A stretch of DNA of 64,000 nucleotides from contig NZ_HE610990.1 in the NCBI RefSeq assembly GCF_000285535.1, forward strand, positions 1 through 64,000, given 5' to 3'. Source of the stretch: Bacillus timonensis (GTDB lineage Bacteria > Bacillota > Bacilli > Bacillales > Bacillaceae_L). The position numbers and the translations under genes are program-made. Numbering within the stretch: the stretch's first letter is position 1; each line of letters opens with the position of its first letter. Shown here one piece after another: positions 1 through 7,834 of the stretch. Under the pieces are notes generated by a model. That model ran no database searches. It saw only the letters and a list, made by a program, of their open reading frames with translations, and was not told where the DNA came from.

Positions 1-13
1 CAAAGAACTAATT

Positions 14-87
14 TGGAGCGGGTGATGGGAATCGAACCCACGACATCAGCTTGGAAGGCTGAGGTTTTACCATTAAACTACACCCGC
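14..87 (-). tRNA. tRNA-Gly (TCC)
   Basis: Reads on the minus strand as a full cloverleaf: acceptor GCGGGTG pairs with CACCCGC, T-loop GGTTCGATTCC, anticodon loop CTTCCAA with anticodon TCC, and an encoded 3' CCA. It is the last tRNA visible in the cluster, which probably continues beyond the window edge. Confidence 0.95.
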
Positions 88-104
88 ATATATCAAATTC
101 CGTC

Positions 105-181
105 TGGTCGGGAAGACAGGATTCGAACCTGCGACCCCTTGGTCCCAAACCAAGTGCTCTACCAAGCTGAGCTACTTCCCG
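105..181 (-). tRNA. tRNA-Pro (TGG)
   Basis: Acceptor CGGGAAG pairs with CTTCCCG. The anticodon arm is CTTGG, loop TTTGGGA, CCAAG, giving anticodon TGG. T-loop GGTTCGAATCC and an encoded CCA are present. Confidence 0.95.
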
Positions 182-189
182 ATATAATA

Positions 190-266
<77 letters not shown>

Positions 267-353
267 ATATTGATAAGTCGTTTTAAATTAGCGACTTTTC
301 TATAATAACATCTTTCAAACTTGATTGCAAGTACTTTTTCAAAAAACTTTTTT

Positions 354-440
<87 letters not shown>

Positions 441-454
441 GAATACATTAATTA

Positions 455-538
455 TGGTGCGGGTGAAGGGACTCGAACCCCCACGTCAAAGACACTAGAT
501 CCTAAGTCTAGCGCGTCTGCCAATTCCGCCACACCCGC
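455..538 (-). tRNA. tRNA-Leu (TAG)
   Basis: Class II tRNA. Acceptor GCGGGTG pairs with CACCCGC; anticodon loop CTTAGGA gives TAG; CCA is encoded. It is the second leucine isoacceptor in tandem. Confidence 0.95.
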
Positions 539-553
539 ATATATTAATGTAAA

Positions 554-629
554 TGGTGAGCCATGAAGGACTCGAACCTTCGACCCTCTGATTAAAAGTC
601 AGATGCTCTACCAACTGAGCTAATGGCTC
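554..629 (-). tRNA. tRNA-Lys (TTT)
   Basis: Acceptor GAGCCAT pairs with ATGGCTC; the anticodon arm TCTGA/TCAGA encloses loop CTTTTAA with anticodon TTT; CCA is encoded. Confidence 0.95.
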
Positions 630-634
630 TAAAA

Positions 635-709
635 TGGCTGGGCTAGCAGGATTCGAACCTACGAATGACGGAGTCAAAGTCCGTTGCCTTACCGCTTGGC
701 TATAGCCCA
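635..709 (-). tRNA. tRNA-Gln (TTG)
   Basis: Starts with the characteristic TGGGCTA acceptor pairing with TAGCCCA. Anticodon loop CTTTGAC gives TTG; CCA is encoded. The 136 bp between this gene and the upstream tRNA-Val hold no tRNA that I can fold. Confidence 0.95.
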
Positions 710-845
710 ATGATTTCGTTTCTTGAAAATACTACTTTAAGTAAGCTGCAAGAACTTCTCCGCAAGAGGATAATCTGAAAAATTCCAGTAAGAATTTTTG
801 CGAAATACCGTCGACATTACTAAGCAACAAACGAAAGTTAAGTCA

Positions 846-921
846 TGGTGGAGGATGACGGGATCGAACCGCCGACCCCCTGCTTGTAAGGCAGGTGCTC
901 TCCCAGCTGAGCTAATCCTCC
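846..921 (-). tRNA. tRNA-Val (TAC)
   Basis: Acceptor GGAGGAT pairs with ATCCTCC; the anticodon arm CCTGC/GCAGG encloses loop CTTACAA with anticodon TAC; CCA is encoded. Confidence 0.95.
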
Positions 922-978
922 ATTTTTCGAGATAGAAATGGGAGGTAGAATTTTTTAATTCTACATCCCATGATCGTA

Positions 979-1050
979 TGACCCGTACGGGATTCGAACC
1001 CGTGTTACCGCCGTGAAAGGGCGGTGTCTTAACCGCTTGACCAACGGGCC
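979..1050 (-). tRNA. tRNA-Glu (TTC), no encoded CCA
   Basis: Acceptor GGCCCGT pairs with ACGGGTC; the anticodon loop CTTTCAC gives TTC. Unlike its neighbours, the discriminator A is followed by TA rather than CCA, so the 3' end must be added by CCA nucleotidyltransferase. Confidence 0.95.
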
Positions 1051-1059
1051 ATATTAAAC

Positions 1060-1150
1060 TGGCGGAGAAGGAGGGATTTGAACCCTCGCGCCGCTTACGC
1101 GACCTACACCCTTAGCAGGGGCGCCTCTTCAGCCACTTGAGTACTTCTCC
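1060..1150 (-). tRNA. tRNA-Ser (GCT)
   Basis: Class II tRNA of 91 nt with a long variable arm. Acceptor GGAGAAG pairs with CTTCTCC; anticodon GCT; CCA is encoded. Confidence 0.95.
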
Positions 1151-1152
1151 AT

Positions 1153-1227
1153 TGGCTCCGCAGGTAGGATTCGAACCTACGACCGATCGGTTAACAGCCG
1201 ATAGCTCTACCACTGAGCTACTGCGGA
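1153..1227 (-). tRNA. tRNA-Asn (GTT)
   Basis: Acceptor TCCGCAG pairs with CTGCGGA; anticodon GTT; CCA is encoded. It is the first gene of the cluster, about 14 nt from the predicted transcription start. The order Asn-Ser-Glu matches the start of the B. subtilis trnS operon (recalled). Confidence 0.95.
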
Positions 1228-1247
1228 ATAATGTAGCGACATTACTT

Positions 1248-1276
1248 ATTATAAAAACAGACTTTCTTGTTGTCAA
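1248..1276 (-). promoter_or_regulatory. Sigma-A promoter of the tRNA cluster
   Basis: On the minus strand a perfect -35 TTGACA (1271-1276) and a perfect -10 TATAAT (1248-1253) are separated by 17 nt. Transcription would start near 1241, just before tRNA-Asn. A consensus promoter fits stable RNA genes. Confidence 0.9.
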
Positions 1277-1354
1277 GAGCATCTATCTTTTTATTGTTTT
1301 TGCCTGTCCGTTTTCGCGGCGACTTTTATAATTTATCATAGTATTAAACAGGTG

Positions 1355-1816
1355 TCAATATTTTTTTACCTCAGCTAATTTCCCTGAACATTTTCCGCAT
1401 ACATACCGGTTTGTATTGATTCTTCTTTTCCTTACATATCCTAACCCGCAACTTTTACAGGTATACAAATATTGTGTTGAGGCTTTTCTTTTATTAACTG
1501 ATTCTAATGGTTTACAAAATCGGGGAGCATCTACAGCTTTTAGGAGATTTCGAAAGTCTCGATCACGATGCTGGTATCCCTTTCCGTCAATATGTAAGTG
1601 GTAATGACAAAGTTCGTGTTTTATGATTCCCACCAACTCTTCAATTCCACGCTCCTGATAATACTTCGGATTAAGTTCGATATTGTGAGATTTCAGCAGA
1701 TACCTTCCGCCAGTTGTTTGTAATCGATTATTGAAGGTTGCCTGATGAAGAAACGGTTTGCCAAAGTACTCGAGAGATACTTCCTCTACGATTTTTTGCA
1801 ACTCATACTGTTCCAC
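1355..1816 (-). CDS. SprT-like metalloprotease-family protein (YdcK type)
   Basis: A 153-residue SprT-like protein. The zinc-binding HELCH motif lies at about residues 67-71, and a C-terminal zinc ribbon has Cys pairs at about 120/123 and 140/143, so both metal sites look intact. Bacillus members sit beside tex and cmpA, as here (recalled B. subtilis name ydcK). Eukaryotic relatives such as Spartan cleave DNA-protein crosslinks; the substrate in bacilli is not known to me. It points at the tRNA cluster, with 127 bp between its stop and tRNA-Asn. The ATG start is the first in frame, and the upstream GAAAGGAAGAAA region supplies a plausible ribosome binding site. Confidence 0.88.
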   Translation of the reverse strand: MEQYELQKIVEEVSLEYFGKPFLHQATFNNRLQTTGGRYLLKSHNIELNPKYYQERGIEELVGIIKHELCHYHLHIDGKGYQHRDRDFRNLLKAVDAPRFCKPLESVNKRKASTQYLYTCKSCGLGYVRKRRINTNRYVCGKCSGKLAEVKKY

Positions 1817-1970
1817 GTTTTTTCTTCCTTTCTATCCTTTTCGAACAGGACGTACTATGTGTGCATACACTATATATACTCAAACCTATAGTTTGGTAAC
1901 AGTAACACTATCGTATCATTCTTTTGGTTTTTCAGGTATGAAAAGTATAAATACGAGGAGGTTTTCGTTT

Positions 1971-2084
1971 ATGCCTACTTGGCTTCAAAACCAAATGAAA
2001 CGCGCCTATTATGAAAAAAATCGATACCAAATTAAATTATTGAATCAATGCTGGTATTTTTATAGAAAAAAACACTGCTCGTAA
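1971..2084 (+). CDS. cmpA: CmpA, small cortex morphogenesis regulator
   Basis: A 37-codon gene with GAGGAGG placed 8-9 nt before ATG. The product begins MPTWLQNQMKRAYYEK and ends YFYRKKHCS, the size and Lys/Arg/Tyr-rich composition of CmpA, which in B. subtilis links spore coat assembly to cortex formation and is removed by ClpXP. It lies convergent to tex and divergent from the SprT-like gene, the same position as in B. subtilis. A CATACACT box at 1864-1871 resembles a sigma-E -10 element, but I see no good -35, so mother-cell control is inferred from the family only. Longer in-frame starts exist upstream; the ribosome binding site decides for this ATG. Confidence 0.88.
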   Translation: MPTWLQNQMKRAYYEKNRYQIKLLNQCWYFYRKKHCS

Positions 2085-2096
2085 GCAGTGTTTTTC
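2066..2096. terminator. Bidirectional terminator, cmpA / tex
   Basis: AAACACTGCT and AGCAGTGTTT form a 10-bp stem around a 4-nt loop, with five A residues before and five T residues after, so it can end both the plus-strand cmpA transcript and the minus-strand tex transcript. The stem overlaps the cmpA stop codon. Confidence 0.85.
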
Positions 2097-2101
2097 AATT
2101 C

Positions 2102-4279
2102 TTAGTTTTGTGGTGGCAGCATTGTTAATGCCACTCTTCCTTTTTTGACATCGACATCATCAATCCAAACGGTAACTACGTCGCCAACTGACACGACATC
2201 TAGTGGATGTTTAACAAAATTTTTACTTAGTTTCGAGATATGAACTAAGCCATCTTGTTTTACCCCAATATCAACAAAAGCTCCAAAATCTACTACATTC
2301 CGGACAGTTCCTTCGAGTTCCATCCCTTTGGCAAGGTCTTCAAGCTTGAGGATGTCCTTTTTTAGTAACGGTTTTGCTAATTCATCACGTGGATCACGTT
2401 CTGGGCTTACTAATGCCTCTGTAATATCATGTATAGTGATTTCTCCTATACCCATTTCAGCAGCTATTTCTTCTGCCACAATTGACGAGATTGCTTCTTT
2501 TAAATTTTCCGTTCCAAGGTCATTACTTGTTAGGCCGAATTTAGAGAGAAGTTTTTTAACCTCTTTATAATTCTCAGGGTGTATGCTTGTACGGTCTAAT
2601 GGTTCGTCTCCATCTACAATACGCAGAAAACCAATACATTGTTCATAGGTTTTCGCACCAAGGCGTGGAATGTTCTTCAATTCGCTTCTATCTTTGAACT
2701 TTCCTTGTTCTTCACGTTTTTTAACAATATTGTTAGCCACAGCCTTTGAAAGACCCGCTACATATTGCAACAAGGACGGTGAAGCGGTATTCACGTTTAC
2801 ACCAACTTTATTAACTACTGTTTCAACCACGAATGTTAACTGATCATTTAGCTTTTTCTGAGAGACGTCATGTTGGTATTGACCTACACCAACTGATTTC
2901 GGATCAATTTTTACAAGCTCTGCTAATGGGTCCTGGAGTCTTCTCGCTATGGATACGGCACTTCTTTCTTCAACGTGTAAATCAGGAAATTCTTCACGTG
3001 CAATATCAGATGCAGAGTATACACTTGCTCCCGCTTCATTGACAATGATATAGAAGATTTCCTGATTGACTTCTTTTAAAACATCAGCCACAAATTGCTC
3101 AGTTTCTCTTGAAGCTGTTCCATTCCCGATCGCTACCATTTCAACCTTATATTCTTGTAAAATGGATTTTATTTTCTTAACCGCTTCATTCTTTTTATTC
3201 ACTGGTGGGTGTGGGTAAATAACATCTATAGCTAGAACTTTCCCGGTTTCGTCGACCACCGCCAACTTACAGCCTGTACGATAGGCCGGGTCCACCCCTA
3301 AAACAATTTTACCTTTAAGTGGTGGCTGTAAGAGCAGATTACGAAGGTTTTCTGAGAAAATATGAATTGCCCGATCTTCCGCTTTTTCAGTCAATTCTTT
3401 ACGGATTTCCCTTTCAATCGAAGGCTGAATGAGGCGTTTATAACTATCCTCGATTGTTTCTAAAATATAAGACACTACCGGTGAATTTTCCTTTTTTACA
3501 ATTTTTCGTTGTAAAAAGGTTAAAATTCGATCTAGTGGCGCTTCAATTGTTACACGTAAAATCTCCTCTTTTTCACCACGATTCATCGCTAATACACGGT
3601 GAGGAACAACCTTATGAATTGGCTCCTTGTATTCATAGTACATTTCGTAGACATTTTTTTCGTCTTTTTCTTGGTCTTTTACTGTTGTTTCAATTGTTCC
3701 TAGCTTGAAAGTTTCATTTCGAATCCATTGACGGAATGTAGCATCGTCAGATATCCATTCAGCAATAATATCCTTAGCACCCTGAATGGCATCTTCAACA
3801 GTAAGAACCTCTTTTTCAGCTGAAATAAACCCTGTTGCATATTCTTCAACATCCACATTCATCGGGAAAGTATATAACCACTCTGCTAACGGCTCCAGCC
3901 CTTTTTCTTTAGCAACTGTCGCTTTTGTTCGACGTTTTTGCTTGTATGGTCTATATAGATCCTCAACTTGTTGGAGTTTTGTTGACTTCATGATGTCTGC
4001 TTGAAGCTCATCTGTTAACTTTCCTTGTTCAATAATAAGGCGAATGACCTCTTCTTTTCGATTTTCAAGGTTTTGCAAATAGGTCCACTTTTCTTGAACA
4101 TCTTTAATTTGCACCTCGTCTAAAGAACCCGTTAGTTCTTTTCGGTAACGTGCGATAAAAGGTACGGTATTTCCTTCATCTAAAAGGTTAATTACACTAT
4201 GCACTTGCTTGGTTGTAATTCCGATTTCTTTTGCGATCGTTTTTACCATCAGTTCGTTTGCTTGCAATGTCTGTGTCAA
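2102..4279 (-). CDS. tex: Tex, S1-domain RNA-binding transcription accessory protein
   Basis: A 725-residue full-length Tex protein (YdcI in B. subtilis). Visible in order: N-terminal helical region; a YqgF/RNase H-like fold starting near IVLGVDPAYRTG; helix-hairpin-helix region with VGVGQYQHDV and VNVNTASPSLL; and a C-terminal S1 domain near residues 650-720 (GTVRNVVDFGAFVDIGV). Tex binds nucleic acid and influences transcription; its precise role in bacilli is unsettled. It starts with TTG, chosen because GTAGGAGG lies about 9 nt upstream. It follows sigB after 106 bp with no clear terminator between, so the two may be cotranscribed. Confidence 0.95.
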   Translation of the reverse strand: MTQTLQANELMVKTIAKEIGITTKQVHSVINLLDEGNTVPFIARYRKELTGSLDEVQIKDVQEKWTYLQNLENRKEEVIRLIIEQGKLTDELQADIMKSTKLQQVEDLYRPYKQKRRTKATVAKEKGLEPLAEWLYTFPMNVDVEEYATGFISAEKEVLTVEDAIQGAKDIIAEWISDDATFRQWIRNETFKLGTIETTVKDQEKDEKNVYEMYYEYKEPIHKVVPHRVLAMNRGEKEEILRVTIEAPLDRILTFLQRKIVKKENSPVVSYILETIEDSYKRLIQPSIEREIRKELTEKAEDRAIHIFSENLRNLLLQPPLKGKIVLGVDPAYRTGCKLAVVDETGKVLAIDVIYPHPPVNKKNEAVKKIKSILQEYKVEMVAIGNGTASRETEQFVADVLKEVNQEIFYIIVNEAGASVYSASDIAREEFPDLHVEERSAVSIARRLQDPLAELVKIDPKSVGVGQYQHDVSQKKLNDQLTFVVETVVNKVGVNVNTASPSLLQYVAGLSKAVANNIVKKREEQGKFKDRSELKNIPRLGAKTYEQCIGFLRIVDGDEPLDRTSIHPENYKEVKKLLSKFGLTSNDLGTENLKEAISSIVAEEIAAEMGIGEITIHDITEALVSPERDPRDELAKPLLKKDILKLEDLAKGMELEGTVRNVVDFGAFVDIGVKQDGLVHISKLSKNFVKHPLDVVSVGDVVTVWIDDVDVKKGRVALTMLPPQN

Positions 4280-4385
4280 AACTGTTTTCCTCCTACTTTC
4301 ACTTCTAGGGGAATTTCAAAAGTTCCATGATACGGTCCTTTTTCAAAACCCTACTATAACCTTTTTCTATTTTACCAAAATTGGC

Positions 4386-5141
4386 TTATCCAAGTACTGC
4401 TTGACGCAGCTTTTTTATCGCGCTGCGTTGAATGCGGGAAACATGCATTTGTGAAACCCCGACGATTTTTCCGGTTTCTCTTTGACTCTTTTCTTTTATA
4501 TATGTGTAGTAGAGGATTCTTTTTTCTCGCATTGTCAATACGCGGAGAGCTTTCTTAACATCTAGTTTTTTCAGTACCTTTTCATAGCCTTTTTCTTTTT
4601 TACCAACTGTGTCAAGTACGGTATTCCCCTCTTGATTAGCATCAAAAGGTGCATCAATTGATTGGGTAGAATAGGCCTGTCCTAATTCCCTTACCTCTAT
4701 GACTTCCTTTTCATCAACATTGAGGTAGTTCGCAATGTCATGAACCCCTGGCTCTCTTTGCAGTGCAATTGTAAGTTCTTCCTCTGCCTTTTTTATTTTA
4801 ATTCCAAGCTCCTTTGCTCTTCTTGGAACATGTACACTCCACGTTTTATCACGCAAATAATGTTTGATTTCGCCGATAATGGTTGGAATCGCAAATGTAT
4901 GAAAGCTTTTTCCAATCGTTTGGTCGAATCTTCTAATTGCACCTAACAATCCAATTTTTCCTACTTGGACAATATCTTCGTGAAAAACCCTGCCTTTAGA
5001 GTATTTCCATGCAATTGAGTTAATCACATTTTCATACCTCTCGATGATCTCCCTTTCCTTTTCTTTTGAGCCAGTTTTATGGAAGTCCTGCACCAGCCTG
5101 TCTACTTCGCCACTTTTCGGATTTGTAGATTGCTTCTTCAT
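4386..5141 (-). CDS. sigB: RNA polymerase general stress sigma factor SigB
   Basis: A 251-residue sigma-70 family factor of the SigB/SigF/SigG group. Region 2 contains KYSKGRVFHEDIVQVG and GLLGAIRRFD; the stretch FAIPTIIGEIKHYLRDKTW and then VHVPRR is characteristic of SigB; region 4 ends with the helix-turn-helix QRETGKIVGVSQMHVSRIQR. Context between mazF and tex confirms SigB rather than SigF. In B. subtilis this locus also carries rsbR, S, T, U, V, W before and rsbX after sigB; here none of them is present. A terminator separates it from mazF, so it must have its own promoter. The nearest -10-like TATAAT is at 5233-5238; I see no sigma-B-type GTTT/GGGTAT promoter. A GGGGATAGCCCC inverted repeat (5181-5192) lies in the leader. 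Confidence 0.93.
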   Translation of the reverse strand: MKKQSTNPKSGEVDRLVQDFHKTGSKEKEREIIERYENVINSIAWKYSKGRVFHEDIVQVGKIGLLGAIRRFDQTIGKSFHTFAIPTIIGEIKHYLRDKTWSVHVPRRAKELGIKIKKAEEELTIALQREPGVHDIANYLNVDEKEVIEVRELGQAYSTQSIDAPFDANQEGNTVLDTVGKKEKGYEKVLKKLDVKKALRVLTMREKRILYYTYIKEKSQRETGKIVGVSQMHVSRIQRSAIKKLRQAVLG

Positions 5142-5301
5142 TCTGTTCCACCGCTCTCTTAATATTTTTTGAAAGGTTGTGGGGATAGCCCCTTATTATG
5201 TACTTCGATAGAAAAGTTGTGATTTCCTTCACATTATAAGATTTGTTACAAAAGTAAAATGTTTTTGTAAAATAAGCATGCGACTTAAATATAGTATGGA
5301 C

Positions 5302-5335
5302 GAAAAAATAAAAGAAGCTACCAAGTGGTAACTTC
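5302..5335 (-). terminator. Terminator after mazF
   Basis: On the minus strand GAAGTTACCA and TGGTAGCTTC form a stem that is followed by TTTTATTTTTT. It lies 30 bp after mazF and uncouples mazEF from sigB. Confidence 0.8.
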
Positions 5336-5364
5336 TAATAAACGAATCACATATAAATAATGAA

Positions 5365-5715
5365 TTAAAAATCGATGAGTCCTAAACTAATTTGTAAGGC
5401 ATCATCCACTCTGTCCATCATCTCTTCATCGAGATGTGTGATCTTATCGGTTAGACGCTGCTTATCGATTGTACGAATTTGTTCTAACAGGATAACTGAA
5501 TCGCGCTCAAATCCATAACGCTCTGCATCGATTTCAACATGTGTTGGGAGCTTCGCTTTTTGAATTTGCGCAGTTATGGCTGCGACAATGACTGTGGGAC
5601 TAAACCGATTCCCGATATCGTTTTGGATGACAAGAACAGGACGAACGCCTCCTTGCTCTGAGCCAACAACTGGGGAGAGGTCTGCAAAATAAACGTCGCC
5701 ACGTTTTACAATCAA
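5365..5715 (-). CDS. mazF: Endoribonuclease MazF/NdoA (EndoA toxin)
   Basis: A 116-residue MazF toxin, the same length as B. subtilis NdoA/EndoA, which cuts mRNA at UACAU. The N-terminal [20 protein letters not shown] holds the conserved active-site region, and [12 protein letters not shown] is also conserved. Translation starts at TTG (5713-5715), as in B. subtilis, with a run of G residues upstream. It follows mazE after 4 bp, so the pair is coupled. Confidence 0.95.
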   Translation of the reverse strand: MIVKRGDVYFADLSPVVGSEQGGVRPVLVIQNDIGNRFSPTVIVAAITAQIQKAKLPTHVEIDAERYGFERDSVILLEQIRTIDKQRLTDKITHLDEEMMDRVDDALQISLGLIDF

Positions 5716-5719
5716 ATGA

Positions 5720-6007
5720 TTACCCCCCGCTAACTAAGCGTTCTACGGTGTGGTCAGCCTCAGATTCAGCTAAAAAAGCCTCCGATGCAATAGTAAGGTT
5801 GATTTTCGCCATTTCCATGTAACCGCGTCTCATAGATTCGGTAATTTGACGCTTCTTTCTCTCACGTAGATACATTTTTGTAGCTTGATAAATCAGTTCA
5901 TTACGGTTACCGTTTTCTTGTTTCACAAGGCCATCCAACTCACTAATTAGATTTTGTGGTAATCGTACTAGAATTTCTGTTGTTGCGCTGGATTCAGACA
6001 CAAACAT
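5720..6007 (-). CDS. mazE: Antitoxin MazE/NdoAI (EndoAI), ribbon-helix-helix
   Basis: A 95-residue antitoxin. The N-terminal half ([19 protein letters not shown] followed by [14 protein letters not shown]) is a ribbon-helix-helix DNA-binding fold; the acidic C-terminal tail would wrap MazF. The ATG at 6007 is chosen over one eight codons upstream because GGTGGAGG lies directly before it. The pair follows alr as in B. subtilis, separated by 218 bp. Confidence 0.93.
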   Translation of the reverse strand: MFVSESSATTEILVRLPQNLISELDGLVKQENGNRNELIYQATKMYLRERKKRQITESMRRGYMEMAKINLTIASEAFLAESEADHTVERLVSGG

Positions 6008-6225
6008 ACACCTCCACCAACTTGCCACCAATATTCTACTCCAATTTTAATAATACCATCATTATGATTAGATGCAAAGCTTAATCCATTAATTCTTAGT
6101 TATTATCGACAATTAGAATTGGTTTTTATGCACATGTTTTACAAAACTTCCATAACTTTCATTCCAATTCGCACATAAAAAATGAATTGTACCCGATGTG
6201 TACAACTTTTGTACTAATTACTCTA

Positions 6226-7389
6226 CTAGTAATGTCTTAATAATGGATTTCTCACTTCAATTATTCTCTTATTTCTTAAAAAAATACGTGGCACGCGGAA
6301 ACTTATTGAACAGGTAACCTCGTAATTGATCGTATCAAGGGCGTTTGCTACATCATCAACACTAATGAATTTGTCCTTTTGCTTCCCAATTAATGTAACT
6401 TTTGTGTCAACAGGTAATTTCTTTGGTAGACGGACCATAAATTGGTCCATGCAGATACGGCCAATAATTTGACAAAGTTCACCGTCAATTAAAACATGTG
6501 TATTTTGTAGCTTTCGTAGCCATCCATCCGCATAGCCAACAGGGACGGTTCCAACCCACATATCTTCATCTGCTGTAAAGGTTGCCCCATAGCTTATCTT
6601 CTCACCTTTTGTTATTCGTTTTACATGTACGAGCTTGCTATGGATGGAAATTGCCTGTTGAAGCTGGTACGGAAGCTGGTCTTTGATTTCAAGCGATGGT
6701 GTCATTCCATACATCCCTATACCAAGTCGAACAACATTAAATACTTTTTCCGGAAATCGGTATCCAGTAGCACTATTACCACAATGTATCATTTTCGGCT
6801 TGTTTGGCATCCACTCAAGCATTTGCAAGAAGTTCTGATATTGTTGGTCAAAATAGGATGTATTAATTTCGTCTGCTGTTGCAAAATGCGTAAAAACTCC
6901 TTCAAGTTGAATCTGAGGATTCTCCTCGATGGTCTTAAGAATTGTTTGTAATTCGCCTTTTTCTTTTATACCCAGACGGCCCATTCCTGTATCAAGTTTT
7001 AGATGAAGGGTAAGTGGAGTATTGCCGTGATTGTTTTTTAGTACCTCATCAAGCCATTCCTGACTATAAATAGTGAGTGAAATATTGTGTTCTGCTGCAA
7101 TTGCGACATCAGTTGGGCGTGATGCTCCAAGGACAAGAATTGGGGCATTAATTCCTCCATGTCGTAGGGAGATTGCTTCGTCTATAAAAGCAACTGCGAG
7201 ACCAGTTGCCCCCGCTTCAAGTGCAGTTTTTGCGACCTCAACGTCCCCATGGCCATATGCATTTGCCTTCACGACCGCCATAATGTCCACTTGTTCTGGT
7301 AAAAACCTTTTCATATTTTTTACATTTTCAAAAATGCAATCTAAATCAATTTCAACCCACGTATCACGATAAAAATGGGTAGAATCCAT
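6226..7389 (-). CDS. alr: Alanine racemase
   Basis: A 387-residue PLP enzyme making D-alanine for peptidoglycan. The PLP lysine is in VKANAYGHG at about residue 41, and the second catalytic base, tyrosine, is in ISYGATF near residue 272. Ends are complete compared with the usual 380-390 residues. It supplies the substrate of Ddl, encoded 12 kb upstream. A weak hairpin with a T-rich tail (6178-6208) follows the stop. Confidence 0.96.
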   Translation of the reverse strand: MDSTHFYRDTWVEIDLDCIFENVKNMKRFLPEQVDIMAVVKANAYGHGDVEVAKTALEAGATGLAVAFIDEAISLRHGGINAPILVLGASRPTDVAIAAEHNISLTIYSQEWLDEVLKNNHGNTPLTLHLKLDTGMGRLGIKEKGELQTILKTIEENPQIQLEGVFTHFATADEINTSYFDQQYQNFLQMLEWMPNKPKMIHCGNSATGYRFPEKVFNVVRLGIGMYGMTPSLEIKDQLPYQLQQAISIHSKLVHVKRITKGEKISYGATFTADEDMWVGTVPVGYADGWLRKLQNTHVLIDGELCQIIGRICMDQFMVRLPKKLPVDTKVTLIGKQKDKFISVDDVANALDTINYEVTCSISFRVPRIFLRNKRIIEVRNPLLRHY

Positions 7390-7790
7390 GATTAAACACC
7401 TTCTTAGTTTATTGACTATTTCGTATGCGCCTTGGCGTATTTAAGCCCGATTTATTCGTGCACGCTCGAAAAGTTCCTTTCATAAAGTCGAGGCACCCGC
7501 CGGAGGCTAATAGTAATCAGTGTAAAATCCCTAGTGATTACTACTATATGAGTTCGATTATTAAACTTAGTTGTGTCCATGTCAATGGTTGTTTTTTCAT
7601 ACCCATCTTAACATATGATGGAAAAAATTAAATATGTAAGGAAAATTTCAAATACGCCTAAGCATATTTGCTGCCCGATTCTTTAGCCCATAAGGATGTG
7701 GCGTTTTTATTCTTGATCTTTCTACTCGAAAAAATCACACTGAAAAAACGTGACATCAGTCGGGGTTTGGCCCCCAATAAATTTACCGCA
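7390..7790. other. Intergenic region between alr and the inhA-type gene
   Basis: About 400 bp without a credible gene. It contains the alr promoter region. Two stretches near 7425-7520 and 7650-7740 share short similar words (for example GCCCGATT), which may be degenerate repeats, but I cannot support a named element. Confidence 0.4.
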
Positions 7791-7829
7791 TGGCAAAGAC
7801 CCCTTTGGGTGGTCAAAGAGGTCTTGCCA
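7791..7829. terminator. Strong hairpin 3' of the immune inhibitor A gene
   Basis: TGGCAAAGACC and GGTCTTGCCA bracket a second paired segment (CCTTTG / CAAAG), giving a long imperfect stem 6 bp past the stop codon. No T-run follows on the minus strand, so it may protect the mRNA 3' end or work as a weak terminator. Confidence 0.5.
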
Positions 7830-7834
7830 ATCAT

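Noticed and set aside
710-845. Possible lost tRNA or 5S rRNA between tRNA-Gln and tRNA-Val
   Set aside because: I could not fold a cloverleaf or find 5S rRNA landmarks in the 136-bp spacer.
2328-4004. Plus-strand frames opposite tex
   Set aside because: They are shadows of a conserved protein with all its domains, and have no ribosome binding sites.
5142-5301. Remnant of rsbW or rsbV before sigB
   Set aside because: Translation of the minus strand in all frames gives no stretch resembling an anti-sigma kinase or antagonist; stops are frequent.
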